In this document: piece after piece, positions 1 to 7,773 of the stretch
Layout of the letters: every line of letters starts with the position of its first letter
Numbering within the stretch: the stretch's first letter is position 1
Assembly (NCBI GenBank): GCA_001919995.1
Contig: MNIY01000052.1
Location: 1 to 13,133, forward strand
From: Ktedonobacter sp. 13_1_20CM_4_53_11
GTDB taxonomy: Bacteria; Chloroflexota; Ktedonobacteria; Ktedonobacterales; Ktedonobacteraceae
Direction of reading: 5' to 3'
Length of the DNA: 13,133 nt
Made by a program: the position numbers and the translations under genes
The notes under the pieces: generated by a model
What the model was told of the DNA's origin: nothing
Seen by the model: the letters and a program-made list of their open reading frames with translations, nothing else
Databases searched by the model: none

Positions 1-149
1 CGCCTGCAACAGTTGACACCCATCGCAAACGTATCTGCGAGAAATTAGGCGTTCACAGCGAACGTGATATTCCCCTGGCAGCGTATCGAGCTGGCCTTTT
101 CTCCATCCTGGATGAATCTGTCACAGTCACAAACGCATTACCCACATGA
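1..149 (+). CDS. LuxR-type HTH regulator, C-terminal end (partial)
   Basis: The gene enters from the left edge. The reading frame starting at base 3 is open to a TGA at 147-149 and encodes 48 residues. They begin PATVDTHRKRICEKLGVHSE, which is the recognition-helix part of a LuxR/FixJ-type helix-turn-helix (pattern TV..H...I..KLGV.S). A short tail after 'AAYRAGLF' closes the protein. Such domains end response regulators and quorum or ATP-dependent regulators (MalT/LAL type). The N-terminal sensor or receiver domain lies outside the window, so the signal cannot be named. The next gene starts 270 bp downstream with its own SD, so an operon is not required. Confidence 0.75.
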   Translation, partial: PATVDTHRKRICEKLGVHSERDIPLAAYRAGLFSILDESVTVTNALPT

Positions 150-231
150 GCAGACTGACGTAAGCCAGATGGAATGTGACGCTCTCTGAATGCAGCATTC
201 TTCTTGATTTGCCCTGACAAAGGGTGTTTGT

Positions 232-251
232 TCTACCCCCCAAAGGGTAGA
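232..251 (+). terminator. short hairpin downstream of the LuxR-type gene
   Basis: TCTACCC and GGGTAGA form a perfect 7-bp stem around a six-base loop (CCCAAA). It lies 82 bp after the stop of the partial LuxR gene. No T-run follows, so a Rho-independent terminator is only one possibility. Apart from this hairpin and the SD at 407-413, I see nothing firm in 150-421. Confidence 0.25.
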
Positions 252-421
252 CCCACCATGGAAAAGTACACACCCTCGGGGAGAAACCATCTGGAATAAT
301 CCCATTGGCGGGGCACGACAAATCCCATGGCCTGGTGTACTCTTGAAACCATAGAGAGCGCGCAAACAACAAACGCTCTCAGCAACTGAAGTACAACAGT
401 CTTTTCAAAGGAGACCTGAGG

Positions 422-685
422 ATGAATGAACCAATAGTTCTTCCTCCACTTGATGCTCCGTTCGTTGCATGGTTAGAGACACAACCGTCAATGGAGCACA
501 ATCTTCGCGAGGACCTGCAGATTATCCGCCAGTGCTTGAGGGGACGTTCCCACATTGAGTTTATCAGCGGTCGGGATGCTGCTCAGCGAGTGTATTCTAT
601 GGCAAATTGGGTGGGTTTTGTGGAGACAGCTAGCTTTTACTATGAGGTGTATGAGGGGTTCTGCCTCCGTCTGATCACATTGTGA
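422..685 (+). CDS. small hypothetical protein, 87 aa
   Basis: I do not recognise this protein family. The ATG at 422 is preceded by a strong Shine-Dalgarno (AAAGGAG, 407-413) at 8 bases. The gene is followed directly by a 12-bp perfect hairpin that includes its stop codon. Both features argue that it is a real transcription and translation unit. The product is acidic to neutral, with no signal peptide, no membrane segment and no Cys pair typical of a metal site. The C-terminal part (about residues 58-87) is rich in aromatic residues (Trp, Phe, Tyr) with Val and may form a small beta-sheet. It lies downstream of a LuxR-type regulator on the same strand and convergent with ftsH. No function is assigned. 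Confidence 0.65.
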   Translation: MNEPIVLPPLDAPFVAWLETQPSMEHNLREDLQIIRQCLRGRSHIEFISGRDAAQRVYSMANWVGFVETASFYYEVYEGFCLRLITL

Positions 686-718
686 GAGCCATCTCCGGTT
701 GGTCGAAGATGGCTCTCA
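683..718. terminator. bidirectional hairpin between the small gene and ftsH
   Basis: TGAGAGCCATCT (683-694) and AGATGGCTCTCA (707-718) form a perfect 12-bp stem around a 12-base loop. The left arm contains the TGA stop of the upstream gene, and ftsH ends 18 bp to the right on the other strand. The plus-strand exit side is moderately T-rich (TTGCGCTTCTC, then a T5 further on). The minus-strand side is not, so termination of ftsH here is less certain. Confidence 0.65.
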
Positions 719-735
719 TTGCGCTTCTCTAATTT

Positions 736-3030
736 TTACTCCTGAACCAACGCTTCAAACTGCTTGCGGTCCAGTTGCTCGTACTCCATCAGTGCATTAG
801 CCAGTTTCTTCAGCTGCTCGTAATGCTCACTCAACAGCGCACGTGCCATCGCGTAACCTTCTTTGAGAATATTCTGTACTTCAGAGTCAATCATGGACGC
901 CATCGTTGTGCTATTGTTGCCGCGTGCCCCGGACGCATTCATAGCGAATGCGTGTCGATGGGCAGTTGCATCACTACCATCGAGTGTAAGCTGGCCATCA
1001 GTTCCGACGACAAACGAACGCGATTGCGCCGGCAAGTCATTGACATCGCTCCGGCGCATGTTCAGGCTCATTGCGCCAGGCTCGTAGTCAGCGAAGACAA
1101 CCCCGACCTGTTCGCTCATTCCCCAACGTGTGACCATGCGCCTGGCCAGGTCAGTCACCATCTGCAGGTCGTTCTCGGCGCCAGTAGTAACGCGCTCCGG
1201 CCCAAAAGTGAGTTCTTCGGATACGCGGCCACCAAGCCCAACAGCGATGCGCGCCATTAACGTCTCGCGGCTATAGTTGTAGCGATCTTCCTCGGCGGTG
1301 AACTGGGTCACGCCCAGACTCTGACCACGTGGCAGGATAGTTACACGGTTAACCGTATCAGCCTGCGGCAAATGATAAGCAACAAGCGCGTGCCCTCCCT
1401 CATGATAGGCAATGATACGACGATCAGCCTCACTCATCACGATCGGTCGCAAAGCGCCAAGCTGTACCCGCGCCAGGGCATCCTCAAAACAGTCGTGCGT
1501 AATATACTCCAGGTTTTGACGTGCCGCACAGAGAGCCGCTTCATTGACAAGATTAGCCAGGTCCGCCCCCGTCATGCCGGTGGTCAGGCGAGACAGGCGC
1601 TCCAGCGACACCTCCTCATGTAGTGGTGTAAATCGCGTATGAACCTTGAGAATAGCTTCACGCCCGACGCGATCGGGATGTGATACCGTTATATGGCGAT
1701 CAAATCGTCCCGGACGCAAGAGCGCCTTGTCCAGGATATCGACACGGTTGGTCGCAGCGAGCACGACCACTGCCTTGTGCCCATCAAAACCATCCAGTTC
1801 CACCAGCAACTGATTGAGCGTTTGATCTCGCTCGTCGTTACCGGATACCCTCATCGTACGCTTGCGACCCACAGCATCAATTTCGTCGATAAAAACAACG
1901 CACGGCGCGGATTGGCGCGCCTGGTTGAAAAGGTCGCGCACCCGGCTCGCACCCACCCCAACAAACATCTCGACAAATTCAGAAGCGCTCATGCTGAAGA
2001 AAGGCACTCCAGCCTCACCAGCTACCGCTTTTGCCAGCAGCGTTTTACCGGTTCCTGGCGGGCCAACGAGTAAAGCGCCACGTGGAATACGCGCACCCAG
2101 GCGGTTATATCGTTCCGGGCTGCGCAAAAACTGCACAATCTCTACCAGTTCTGACCGTACCTCATCTATACCGGCTACATCTTCAAATGTAACTTGCGGC
2201 TCCAAAATGGTATGATTTTTTGTCGAAGAAACACCGTTTGGTTTCACAGAATGAGTACTGGTAAATTTATCTGGTCCAATGCGCGGTTGCTTCGTTTCTG
2301 TCGTACGATCAAAGCGCCGTGCTCGGCTCTTCCCGAGTTGAGTCACACGGTCATCCATAGAACGATTTGAACGCATAGGATTTTTAGGCGCTAATATGAG
2401 CAATAAAATCAACCCGAGGAAAAGCAAAGGGATAAATCGCCAGAGCAGCCCCATCCATATGGGTGGCTGCACCACAGGAAGGGTATTGACGATCACATTG
2501 CGACTTAAAAGCATTGGCATTAAGTTCGCGTCACCACTTCCAGGCAGATGAGTAAAGACAGCTCGTGCAGGATCAATAGGCGGAGATGTGGATGTGCTTG
2601 GCCAGGAAGAATAGCCCGAACCGACATAGCGGCTCCATGCAACAAAGTCGGCAGTCAATTTTCTGGCTGAAGCTGTTGCTGCTTGTGGTGCCATCATCGT
2701 TTGATGCTGTGATAAAGGAGTCATCAACAAGCCGCTGATATCATTTCCCTGCAGTGTTACAGCCTCCACGTTCCCGGACTTCACCTGCCCCAGAAATGTA
2801 CTGTAGCTAATCACCGTGACCCCACTCGGGGAAGTATTTGTTGAAGGAGCATGTATTTGGCTGACCACACCAAAAATCAAGCCACTAATCATTACAAGTA
2901 GCACGCTGGTAAAGATCGCTTGTTTATGCGTTTTGAGGAACGTTAACACATTTCGCCCGTTGCTCCTCATATCTGTGTATCGTCGCCATCGCGCCATATA
3001 TTTCGCCTGGCGACCACCTTTGCCGTCCAT
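736..3030 (-). CDS. ftsH: ATP-dependent zinc metalloprotease FtsH
   Basis: Membrane-anchored AAA+ protease that extracts and degrades misfolded membrane proteins and regulatory proteins. With the start at 3030 the product has 764 residues: a cytosolic tail, TM1 (about 38-56), an extracytoplasmic domain of about 140 residues, and TM2 (about 194-214). The AAA+ module follows, with Walker A GPPGTGKT (323-330), Walker B VVFIDEID (378-385) and the second region of homology ending RPGRFDR (439-445). The M41 peptidase domain has zinc motif HEGGH (543-547) and the third ligand Asp in TTGAENDL (about 621). Two things are unusual. The extracytoplasmic loop is larger than the roughly 75 residues of E. 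coli FtsH. An extra stretch of about 30 residues, rich in Ser, Gly, Ala and Asn, lies in the peptidase domain before the final IDSEV helix. A GTG at 3058-3060 is in frame, but the ATG at 3028-3030 has the better ribosome binding site. Confidence 0.95.
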   Translation of the reverse strand: MDGKGGRQAKYMARWRRYTDMRSNGRNVLTFLKTHKQAIFTSVLLVMISGLIFGVVSQIHAPSTNTSPSGVTVISYSTFLGQVKSGNVEAVTLQGNDISGLLMTPLSQHQTMMAPQAATASARKLTADFVAWSRYVGSGYSSWPSTSTSPPIDPARAVFTHLPGSGDANLMPMLLSRNVIVNTLPVVQPPIWMGLLWRFIPLLFLGLILLLILAPKNPMRSNRSMDDRVTQLGKSRARRFDRTTETKQPRIGPDKFTSTHSVKPNGVSSTKNHTILEPQVTFEDVAGIDEVRSELVEIVQFLRSPERYNRLGARIPRGALLVGPPGTGKTLLAKAVAGEAGVPFFSMSASEFVEMFVGVGASRVRDLFNQARQSAPCVVFIDEIDAVGRKRTMRVSGNDERDQTLNQLLVELDGFDGHKAVVVLAATNRVDILDKALLRPGRFDRHITVSHPDRVGREAILKVHTRFTPLHEEVSLERLSRLTTGMTGADLANLVNEAALCAARQNLEYITHDCFEDALARVQLGALRPIVMSEADRRIIAYHEGGHALVAYHLPQADTVNRVTILPRGQSLGVTQFTAEEDRYNYSRETLMARIAVGLGGRVSEELTFGPERVTTGAENDLQMVTDLARRMVTRWGMSEQVGVVFADYEPGAMSLNMRRSDVNDLPAQSRSFVVGTDGQLTLDGSDATAHRHAFAMNASGARGNNSTTMASMIDSEVQNILKEGYAMARALLSEHYEQLKKLANALMEYEQLDRKQFEALVQE

Positions 3031-3038
3031 GTATGCAC

Positions 3039-3047
3039 ACCTCACCT
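3039..3047 (-). promoter_or_regulatory. ribosome binding site deciding the ftsH start
   Basis: The minus strand reads AGGTGAGGT, eight bases upstream of the ATG at 3028-3030. No comparable SD precedes the in-frame GTG at 3060, so the shorter form is preferred. No convincing sigma-70 promoter was found further upstream. Confidence 0.6.
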
Positions 3048-3810
3048 GTAAAGCTTGCACAGATCAAAACATCTTGACAAGCATAATGTAGACTCTTAAC
3101 CAAATCATCCGAACATCCGTAGGAGCCGGTTTATCGGCCCTCCGTGCATTTACCGCTCTCTCGATGAAAAAGTTAAAAAGCATCCTTGAGCAGAAGTAGT
3201 ACTCTCCAGGGAAGTCGCCTCCCAGAGAGCCTGGTCCCCCACTTTATCATTTCTACCCTACAGAATTGAGTATCATCCTCCCGCTGTTTCCATAGATCGA
3301 CAAATGAGAGGTTCATCCTCGATGATTTCACCTCGCTCTGTTCTACGGAGAGAGAATCCTTCTTCATATGCCTGCGATAATGCAGGAAAAAGGCCATAAA
3401 ACGACTAATAATTTATGAATACAGGCAATAATAATATTGACGCCAGGAGATTAGTGTACTGCCTATCACCGCATAGCATAATACTTCGCTGTAATTTCGG
3501 TACTTTTTTCCCATGATAATGACTAAATCAATATGTATCTATGTGTTTCTTCACGTTTCAGCATACGTCTATTGACTACTAAAGACGCCTTTCGGTACAG
3601 CAACGGGTTAGATTCATAGCTGCTACAGCGTAGTAATACTCTGTTATTGAGAACGCTATGAACCTTTTTTTGTAGGACATCTATAATTCTAATACGTTAT
3701 GATTGCCCCTATAGATACATGCATCTCTGCCACCCTGATGAGTGCCACAATCTGAACGAGCTATTAAAGCTATATACTTAATATTCGGGAAAGGATACAG
3801 TTTCCAAAAC
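3048..3810. other. long intergenic region without a convincing gene
   Basis: About 760 bp between the ftsH SD and the tex terminator. Apart from the copy of the GCCGGTTTA repeat at 3118-3143 and the 3395-3810 stretch, which is visibly AT-richer than its surroundings, I see no supported feature. The open frames here lack ribosome binding sites. A perfect TATAAT occurs at 3682-3687 on the plus strand, but it has no good -35 box and nothing recognisable downstream. The region must hold the ftsH promoter, which I could not place. A small RNA cannot be excluded. Confidence 0.5.
3118..3143. repeat. dispersed intergenic repeat, copy 1 (short form)
   Basis: CGTAGGAGCCGGTTTATCGG followed by CCCTCC. 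It contains an imperfect dyad with a GCCG/CGGC core around GTTTAT. Both ends match the longer element at 10360-10407 in the ccdA leader, as if the middle had been lost here. It lies about 90 bp upstream of the ftsH start. Confidence 0.5.
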
Positions 3811-3843
3811 CAAAAAGAACTCGGTAGCAGTCAACTACCGAGT
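3811..3843 (-). terminator. Rho-independent terminator of tex
   Basis: ACTCGGTAG (3819-3827) and CTACCGAGT (3835-3843) form a perfect 9-bp stem with a seven-base loop. Read on the minus strand, the hairpin is followed by TCTTTTTGGTTTTGG, a T-rich tail. It begins about 37 bp after the tex stop codon. Confidence 0.85.
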
Positions 3844-3879
3844 CCTCGTTCATTCCGGAAAACATTCCTTCTCAACCAT

Positions 3880-6219
3880 TTAAACCCCTCGCATACTCAA
3901 TTGCACGCGCCCACGCTGCAGATCGACCTTCAGAACACGTACCTGCACTACCTGCCCCACAGCCACAACCGTGAGTGGATCTTTGACGAAGCGGTCGGCC
4001 ATCTCCGAGACATGCACCAGGCCGTCCTGTTTGACGCCAATATCAACAAAGGCCCCAAAGTCTACCACATTGCGCACCGTTCCCTGTAAAATCATCCCCG
4101 TTTGCAAATCTTCAATCTTCAGGACATCGTGGCGCAAAATAGGTGCGGGAAGCGCATCACGTGGGTCCACCCCCGGCTTTTCCAGGTTCTCCAGGATATC
4201 GTTGAGCGTAGGGAGGCCAACACCTACCTTTTTCGCCATTTCTGCCCATGCAGCCTGTTCGCTAGTGCTACTTCCGCTCGCGTTCCGCGCATCACTATGA
4301 CGGTTACTTCGTCCCAGGCTGCTCTGCAGTTTGACAAATTGACGGTACTGGGCGATACGCTCGGCAGGTTTTACCTTCTTCCCATCACCAGCCGGGAGCA
4401 ACTCCAATAAAGCGCGAGCAGCCGCGTAGCTTTCCGGGTGAATAAAGGTATTGTCCAGCGGTTCGACCCCGTCAGCCACTTTGAGAAAGCCGGCTGCCTG
4501 TACAAAGGTTGCTGGACCTAACCCGGGAACCTTGTGCAGACCTTCTCGCGACTTGAATGACCCATGTTGCTCGCGATAGCTGACAATGGCATTCGCGACA
4601 CGGCTGTTGATACCCGAGACATGTTTGAGCAAGGCCGCCGATGCCGAGTTGACCTCGACACCCGCGAAATTGACGCAGGACACCACGACGCGCTCCAGCA
4701 TCTCGGCCAGTTCTTTCTGATCTACATCGTGCTGGTATAAGCCCACACCAACTGCCTTGGGATCAATCTTCACCAGCTCAGCCAGTGGATCCTGCAATCT
4801 GCGTGCGATCGAAATGGTGCCCCGCTGTGTAGCATCGAGCGTGGGAAATTCCTGCCGGGCGACCTCTGACGCGGAATAGACCGAAGCCCCCGCCTCGTTG
4901 ACTATCACATAGCCAATGCGCCCGCTCTTTCCCCCCTCCCGCTCCAACTCGCGAATCAATCCCGCGATCAGCTGCTCAGTCTCGCGAGAGGCGGTACCAT
5001 TCCCGATCGCAATCACCGTGATGTCATATCGCTTTATCAGATCGCGCAATATCTGTTGTGCCTTCTCCGCCTGGAAAAGGTACAGCGTATCCGACTCGAT
5101 AAACTTGCCGGTCTCATCAATAACAGCCAGTTTACAGCCGGTACGAAAGCCGGGATCTATACCTAAGACTTTCCTGCCGCGCAGCGGGGGCTGCAAAAGT
5201 AAGTTTCGTAAGTTGGCGGCGAAAATAGCAATGGCATGTTCTTCAGCCTTCCGGGTCAACTCTGCCCGTACCTCCCGCTCCATGGCGGGAGCAAGCAGGC
5301 GTTTATACCCATCTTCCATGGCAGCAACAAGGTATTGCGCAAAGGGGGAACTAGCTTTGATGGGATAGCGCGCGGTGATATCCTGCCGTGCCTGCTCATA
5401 GGCCAGTGAGACGCTCACGCGCAGGACCTCTTCCCGCTCAGCGCGGTTTAACGCCAGCACGCGATGCGGCACCAGCTTCATAACATTCTCTTGAAACTCA
5501 TAGTAAAGCTGGTACACCCCGTTGGGATCCTTCTCCGCGACCTTCTCAGGATCAGCTACCTTCGCACCGACCATCGCGTGCTTGAAGAAAGACGCCCGGA
5601 CATTCCCGCGTACATCGGCATCCTCGGCAATAACTTCAGCCACAATGTCGCATGCCCCTGCGTAAGCTTCCAGGCTTGTATCAACGCCCTTTTCAGCATC
5701 CAAGTAAGGACTTGCATACTCCTCCAGCATCGCATCCACATCTCCCACAAGTTCTGGCTGTTGCAGGATAATTTCAGCCAGCGGAGCTAACCCTTTTTCC
5801 CTGGCGACGCTGGCGCGCGTCTTGCGCTTGGGCCGATAGGGAAGATACAAATCCTCCACTTCTTGCAGCGTTGTCGCGCCATCGATGGCAGTTGCTAATT
5901 CCGCCGTCAATTTGCCCTGTGCTTCAATCAATCTGCGCACATCGACCTTACGTTCAAAGAGCGTTCGTAATGCTAATGCGCGGTCGGCAATAGCCTGAAT
6001 CTGCACTTCGTCCAGGCTGCCGGTAACTTCCTTGCGATAACGAGAAATAAAGGGGATAGTATTTCCCTCGTCCAATAGCGCGATGGTACGTTCAATCTGA
6101 CCACGAGCTAATCCCAGTTCTTTACTGAGTGCCTGTGCCAGCTCCGTTACCCGTAACTCCACCTCTTCCGGCGCAACAGGTACCGTTTCAGCTTGTTTGC
6201 TTTGTTCCTCAGGTGTCAA
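3880..6219 (-). CDS. tex: Tex family RNA-binding transcription accessory protein
   Basis: Cytosolic nucleic-acid-binding protein of the Tex/Spt6-like family, thought to act on transcription complexes. Its exact role in bacteria is not settled. At 779 residues it has the usual length. Visible order: the Tex N-terminal helical region (LYLPYRPKRKTRASVAREKG near 124-143), a YqgF/RNase H-like domain starting GRKVLGIDPGFRTGCKLAVI (348-367), helix-hairpin-helix repeats (VSGINSRVANAIVSYREQHG and KVPGLGPATF), and a C-terminal S1 domain (705-779) starting LQTGMILQGTVRNVVDFGAF. A short Ser/Asn-rich linker (RSNRHSDARNASGSS) separates the HhH and S1 parts. The start codon is TTG (6217-6219), preceded on the minus strand by AAGGTAGG. 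No in-frame ATG lies nearby. The gene is divergent from the sigma gene and ends in a strong terminator. Confidence 0.95.
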   Translation of the reverse strand: MTPEEQSKQAETVPVAPEEVELRVTELAQALSKELGLARGQIERTIALLDEGNTIPFISRYRKEVTGSLDEVQIQAIADRALALRTLFERKVDVRRLIEAQGKLTAELATAIDGATTLQEVEDLYLPYRPKRKTRASVAREKGLAPLAEIILQQPELVGDVDAMLEEYASPYLDAEKGVDTSLEAYAGACDIVAEVIAEDADVRGNVRASFFKHAMVGAKVADPEKVAEKDPNGVYQLYYEFQENVMKLVPHRVLALNRAEREEVLRVSVSLAYEQARQDITARYPIKASSPFAQYLVAAMEDGYKRLLAPAMEREVRAELTRKAEEHAIAIFAANLRNLLLQPPLRGRKVLGIDPGFRTGCKLAVIDETGKFIESDTLYLFQAEKAQQILRDLIKRYDITVIAIGNGTASRETEQLIAGLIRELEREGGKSGRIGYVIVNEAGASVYSASEVARQEFPTLDATQRGTISIARRLQDPLAELVKIDPKAVGVGLYQHDVDQKELAEMLERVVVSCVNFAGVEVNSASAALLKHVSGINSRVANAIVSYREQHGSFKSREGLHKVPGLGPATFVQAAGFLKVADGVEPLDNTFIHPESYAAARALLELLPAGDGKKVKPAERIAQYRQFVKLQSSLGRSNRHSDARNASGSSTSEQAAWAEMAKKVGVGLPTLNDILENLEKPGVDPRDALPAPILRHDVLKIEDLQTGMILQGTVRNVVDFGAFVDIGVKQDGLVHVSEMADRFVKDPLTVVAVGQVVQVRVLKVDLQRGRVQLSMRGV

Positions 6220-6273
6220 ATATGTTGCCTACCTTCCCTGGCGACTTTAAAAATATTTCTTGTGCCAGGGGAA

Positions 6274-6303
6274 ATAGTATCATAGCTCTGGCGTTCCGTA
6301 CAA
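6274..6303 (-). promoter_or_regulatory. candidate sigma-70 promoter for tex
   Basis: On the minus strand, TTGTAC (6298-6303), an 18-base spacer and TACTAT (6274-6279) resemble a -35/-10 pair. It lies about 55 bp upstream of the tex start. The -35 match is only moderate. Confidence 0.4.
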
Positions 6304-6436
6304 CCTCTCGCGCAACGAACAAGCAGGATATTGTAATCTCAGTACATTCATGGGAAGAAAAGTGAGCCCTCCATCGTTCTACTATCGAGAGGAACAATCT
6401 TGCACCATTATTTCAAAAAACAGTTGAGGATATTGC

Positions 6437-6464
6437 TTGCAATAACCCGTTTGTATGATACAAT
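6437..6464 (+). promoter_or_regulatory. candidate sigma-70 promoter for the group-2 sigma gene
   Basis: TTGCAA (6437-6442), a 16-base spacer and TACAAT (6459-6464), preceded by TG-like bases. The leader to the start codon would be about 48 nt. The motif is read by eye only. Confidence 0.5.
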
Positions 6465-6518
6465 GACTGCAGACTGAACCGATCTTACGTCCCTGTTGAT
6501 GGAAGAGAGAGCAAGTAC

Positions 6519-7436
6519 TTGGAACGAAATGTGATGTTTGACGCTGACCGAGGTAAACCGGCTGAGGTAGAACGCGAAACCTTGCAGGATTCAGATCTCA
6601 GTAGTTTAGCGCAAAGCGATAGCCTACGCCTGTATCTTCGTGAGATTTCTCGTATTCCTCTCCTTACCGCTAGTCGCGAATCCCACCTTGCGGAACGCGC
6701 GGAACAAGGTGATAAAGATGCTCGTAATCACCTCATCGAGGCGAACTTGCGACTGGTAGTAAGTATTGCAAAAAAATATGTAGGGCAGGGACTCTCCCTG
6801 GAAGACCTTATCGGTGAAGGCAACATTGGTCTGATTCGTGCAGTAACCAAGTTCGACTATAGAAAGGGTTTCCGCTTCTCCACCTACGCAACCTGGTGGA
6901 TCAAGCAAGCCATTACTCGTGCGATCTTAGAAGGCACTCGCGTCGTCCGTCTCCCTGTCTATATTATGGAAGAGGTTATGCGTGTCAAGCGTATGACTCG
7001 CCAGCTCTACCAGGAACTGGGCCGCGAACCCACTCCTGAAATCATCGGGCAGCGCTTAGGCATGACAGCCGATCGCGTCAGCGAGTTGTTGATCTGGGCA
7101 GAAAAAGTATTTTCACTCGATGCTCCTCTTTCCGAGGAAGAAGAGAACACCCTGGGTGACGTCATCGAGGATGTCCGTGAACGCGGACCCATGGAAATCA
7201 CCGATCAACAATTGCTCCGCGAAGAAATTCGTAAAGTGCTTGGGCAGTTGACCTTGCGTGAAAGACAGGTGATTGAACTCCGCTTTGGCCTCGTTGACGA
7301 TCACGACCATACGTTAGAAGAGGTTGGTAAAAAGTTGAAAGTGACTCGCGAACGAGTCCGTCAAATTGAGGAACGTGCCATACGTAAGCTGCGCCACCCA
7401 CAGGCTAGCCGCATCCTTAAAGAATACCTCGACTGA
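6519..7436 (+). CDS. RNA polymerase sigma factor, sigma-70 group 2 (RpoD/SigA-like)
   Basis: Directs RNA polymerase to -35/-10 promoters. The 305-residue protein has region 1.2 (about 32-64, [17 protein letters not shown]), region 2 (66-138, with [20 protein letters not shown]), region 3 (about 147-222) and region 4 (235-299, [23 protein letters not shown]). Region 1.1 is absent. Where primary sigma factors read ADQARTIRIPVHMVE, this protein reads [16 protein letters not shown]. That divergence, with the short length, suggests a non-essential group-2 factor rather than the housekeeping one. The TTG at 6519 follows GGAAGAGAGAG (6501-6511). An ATG at 6534 with a weaker GGAA is an alternative that would shorten the protein by five residues. 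It is divergent from tex. Confidence 0.9.
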   Translation: MERNVMFDADRGKPAEVERETLQDSDLSSLAQSDSLRLYLREISRIPLLTASRESHLAERAEQGDKDARNHLIEANLRLVVSIAKKYVGQGLSLEDLIGEGNIGLIRAVTKFDYRKGFRFSTYATWWIKQAITRAILEGTRVVRLPVYIMEEVMRVKRMTRQLYQELGREPTPEIIGQRLGMTADRVSELLIWAEKVFSLDAPLSEEEENTLGDVIEDVRERGPMEITDQQLLREEIRKVLGQLTLRERQVIELRFGLVDDHDHTLEEVGKKLKVTRERVRQIEERAIRKLRHPQASRILKEYLD

Positions 7437-7446
7437 AACACGAGCC

Positions 7447-7472
7447 GGGACGTCCCTTGCCAGAGACGTCCC
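7447..7472 (+). terminator. hairpin after the sigma gene
   Basis: GGGACGTC (7447-7454) and GACGTCCC (7465-7472) form a perfect 8-bp stem with a ten-base loop, 10 bp after the stop codon. The following bases are pyrimidine-rich (CCTCCACCTCCTTTCCC) but not a clean T-run, so termination strength is uncertain. Confidence 0.5.
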
Positions 7473-7514
7473 CTCCACCTCCTTTCCCACTGTGAGATAA
7501 ATACTTTTCCCAAC

Positions 7515-7543
7515 GTATACTGGTATACATAATGGAGGTGACA
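7515..7543 (+). promoter_or_regulatory. former promoter/operator and SD of the kinase gene, now 5' of the IscB element
   Basis: Two GTATAC palindromes (7515-7520 and 7523-7528) are separated by TG and followed by AATGGAGGTGACA with a strong SD, GGAGG (7534-7538). TATACT (7516-7521) could be a -10 box, but no good -35 is visible. The paired palindromes could equally be an operator. Joined to the ATG at 9057, this gives a normal SD spacing of about 5-8 bases, so it is read as the kinase gene's original initiation region, displaced by the insertion. Confidence 0.5.
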
Positions 7544-7773
7544 AGGTCACGGATCGTCAATTACCCCCTCCTGAAGGAGGAGGCTTGCAAAAGCCTTGAT
7601 TGACTAGCCTTGGTGCGTAGGCACTCCGTTCAAAAAGTCAGGATACCTTCAAATGCTTGCTCTAGTTTGAAGCACTATCGCCTGCGATTAAATCGTTCTG
7701 ATGGGTAGGAGCCGTGTCACAGGCCGAACAAGCTTTTTGAACATTGGCGAAGAGCACCTTACTCCGAAAGGAG
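7528..7773 (+). ncRNA. HEARO / IscB omega RNA with 5' guide
   Basis: Non-coding leader of the iscB gene. It is expected to bind IscB and guide it to DNA by a segment of about 16 nt at its 5' end (here about 7528-7543, from the flanking DNA). Visible helices: GTCAAT (7556-7561) with ATTGAC (7599-7604), enclosing two hairpins, CCTCC-TGAA-GGAGG (7567-7580) and AGGCTT-GCAA-AAGCCT (7581-7596). A perfect 10-bp closing stem pairs GTTCAAAAAG (7628-7637) with CTTTTTGAAC (7733-7742). Inside it lie CTTCAAA/TTTGAAG (7647-7653 and 7666-7672) and a small CGAT/ATCG hairpin. A final CTCC-GAAA-GGAG hairpin (7762-7773) overlaps the iscB ribosome binding site. The layout fits the HEARO motif as I remember it. 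Exact ends are inferred. Confidence 0.8.

Noticed and set aside
3173..3397. 74-residue open frame on the minus strand between ftsH and tex
   Set aside because: No Shine-Dalgarno before either possible ATG, no recognisable domain, and it lies in an AT-rich intergenic region next to the repeat.
3659..3687. Perfect TATAAT on the plus strand, possible promoter of a small RNA ending near 3843
   Set aside because: No acceptable -35 box, and the hairpin at 3819-3843 has its T-tail on the minus strand, fitting tex rather than a plus-strand transcript.
3735..3764. CTGATGAG followed by CTGAACGAG, reminiscent of a hammerhead ribozyme core
   Set aside because: The GAAA box is missing (TGAACG instead) and stem II cannot be formed by the bases between, so a ribozyme is not supported.
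7556..7604. CRISPR-like or riboswitch interpretation of the structured region before iscB
   Set aside because: There are no repeated units and no known ligand-binding core. The nested stems followed directly by an IscB gene fit the HEARO/omega-RNA class.
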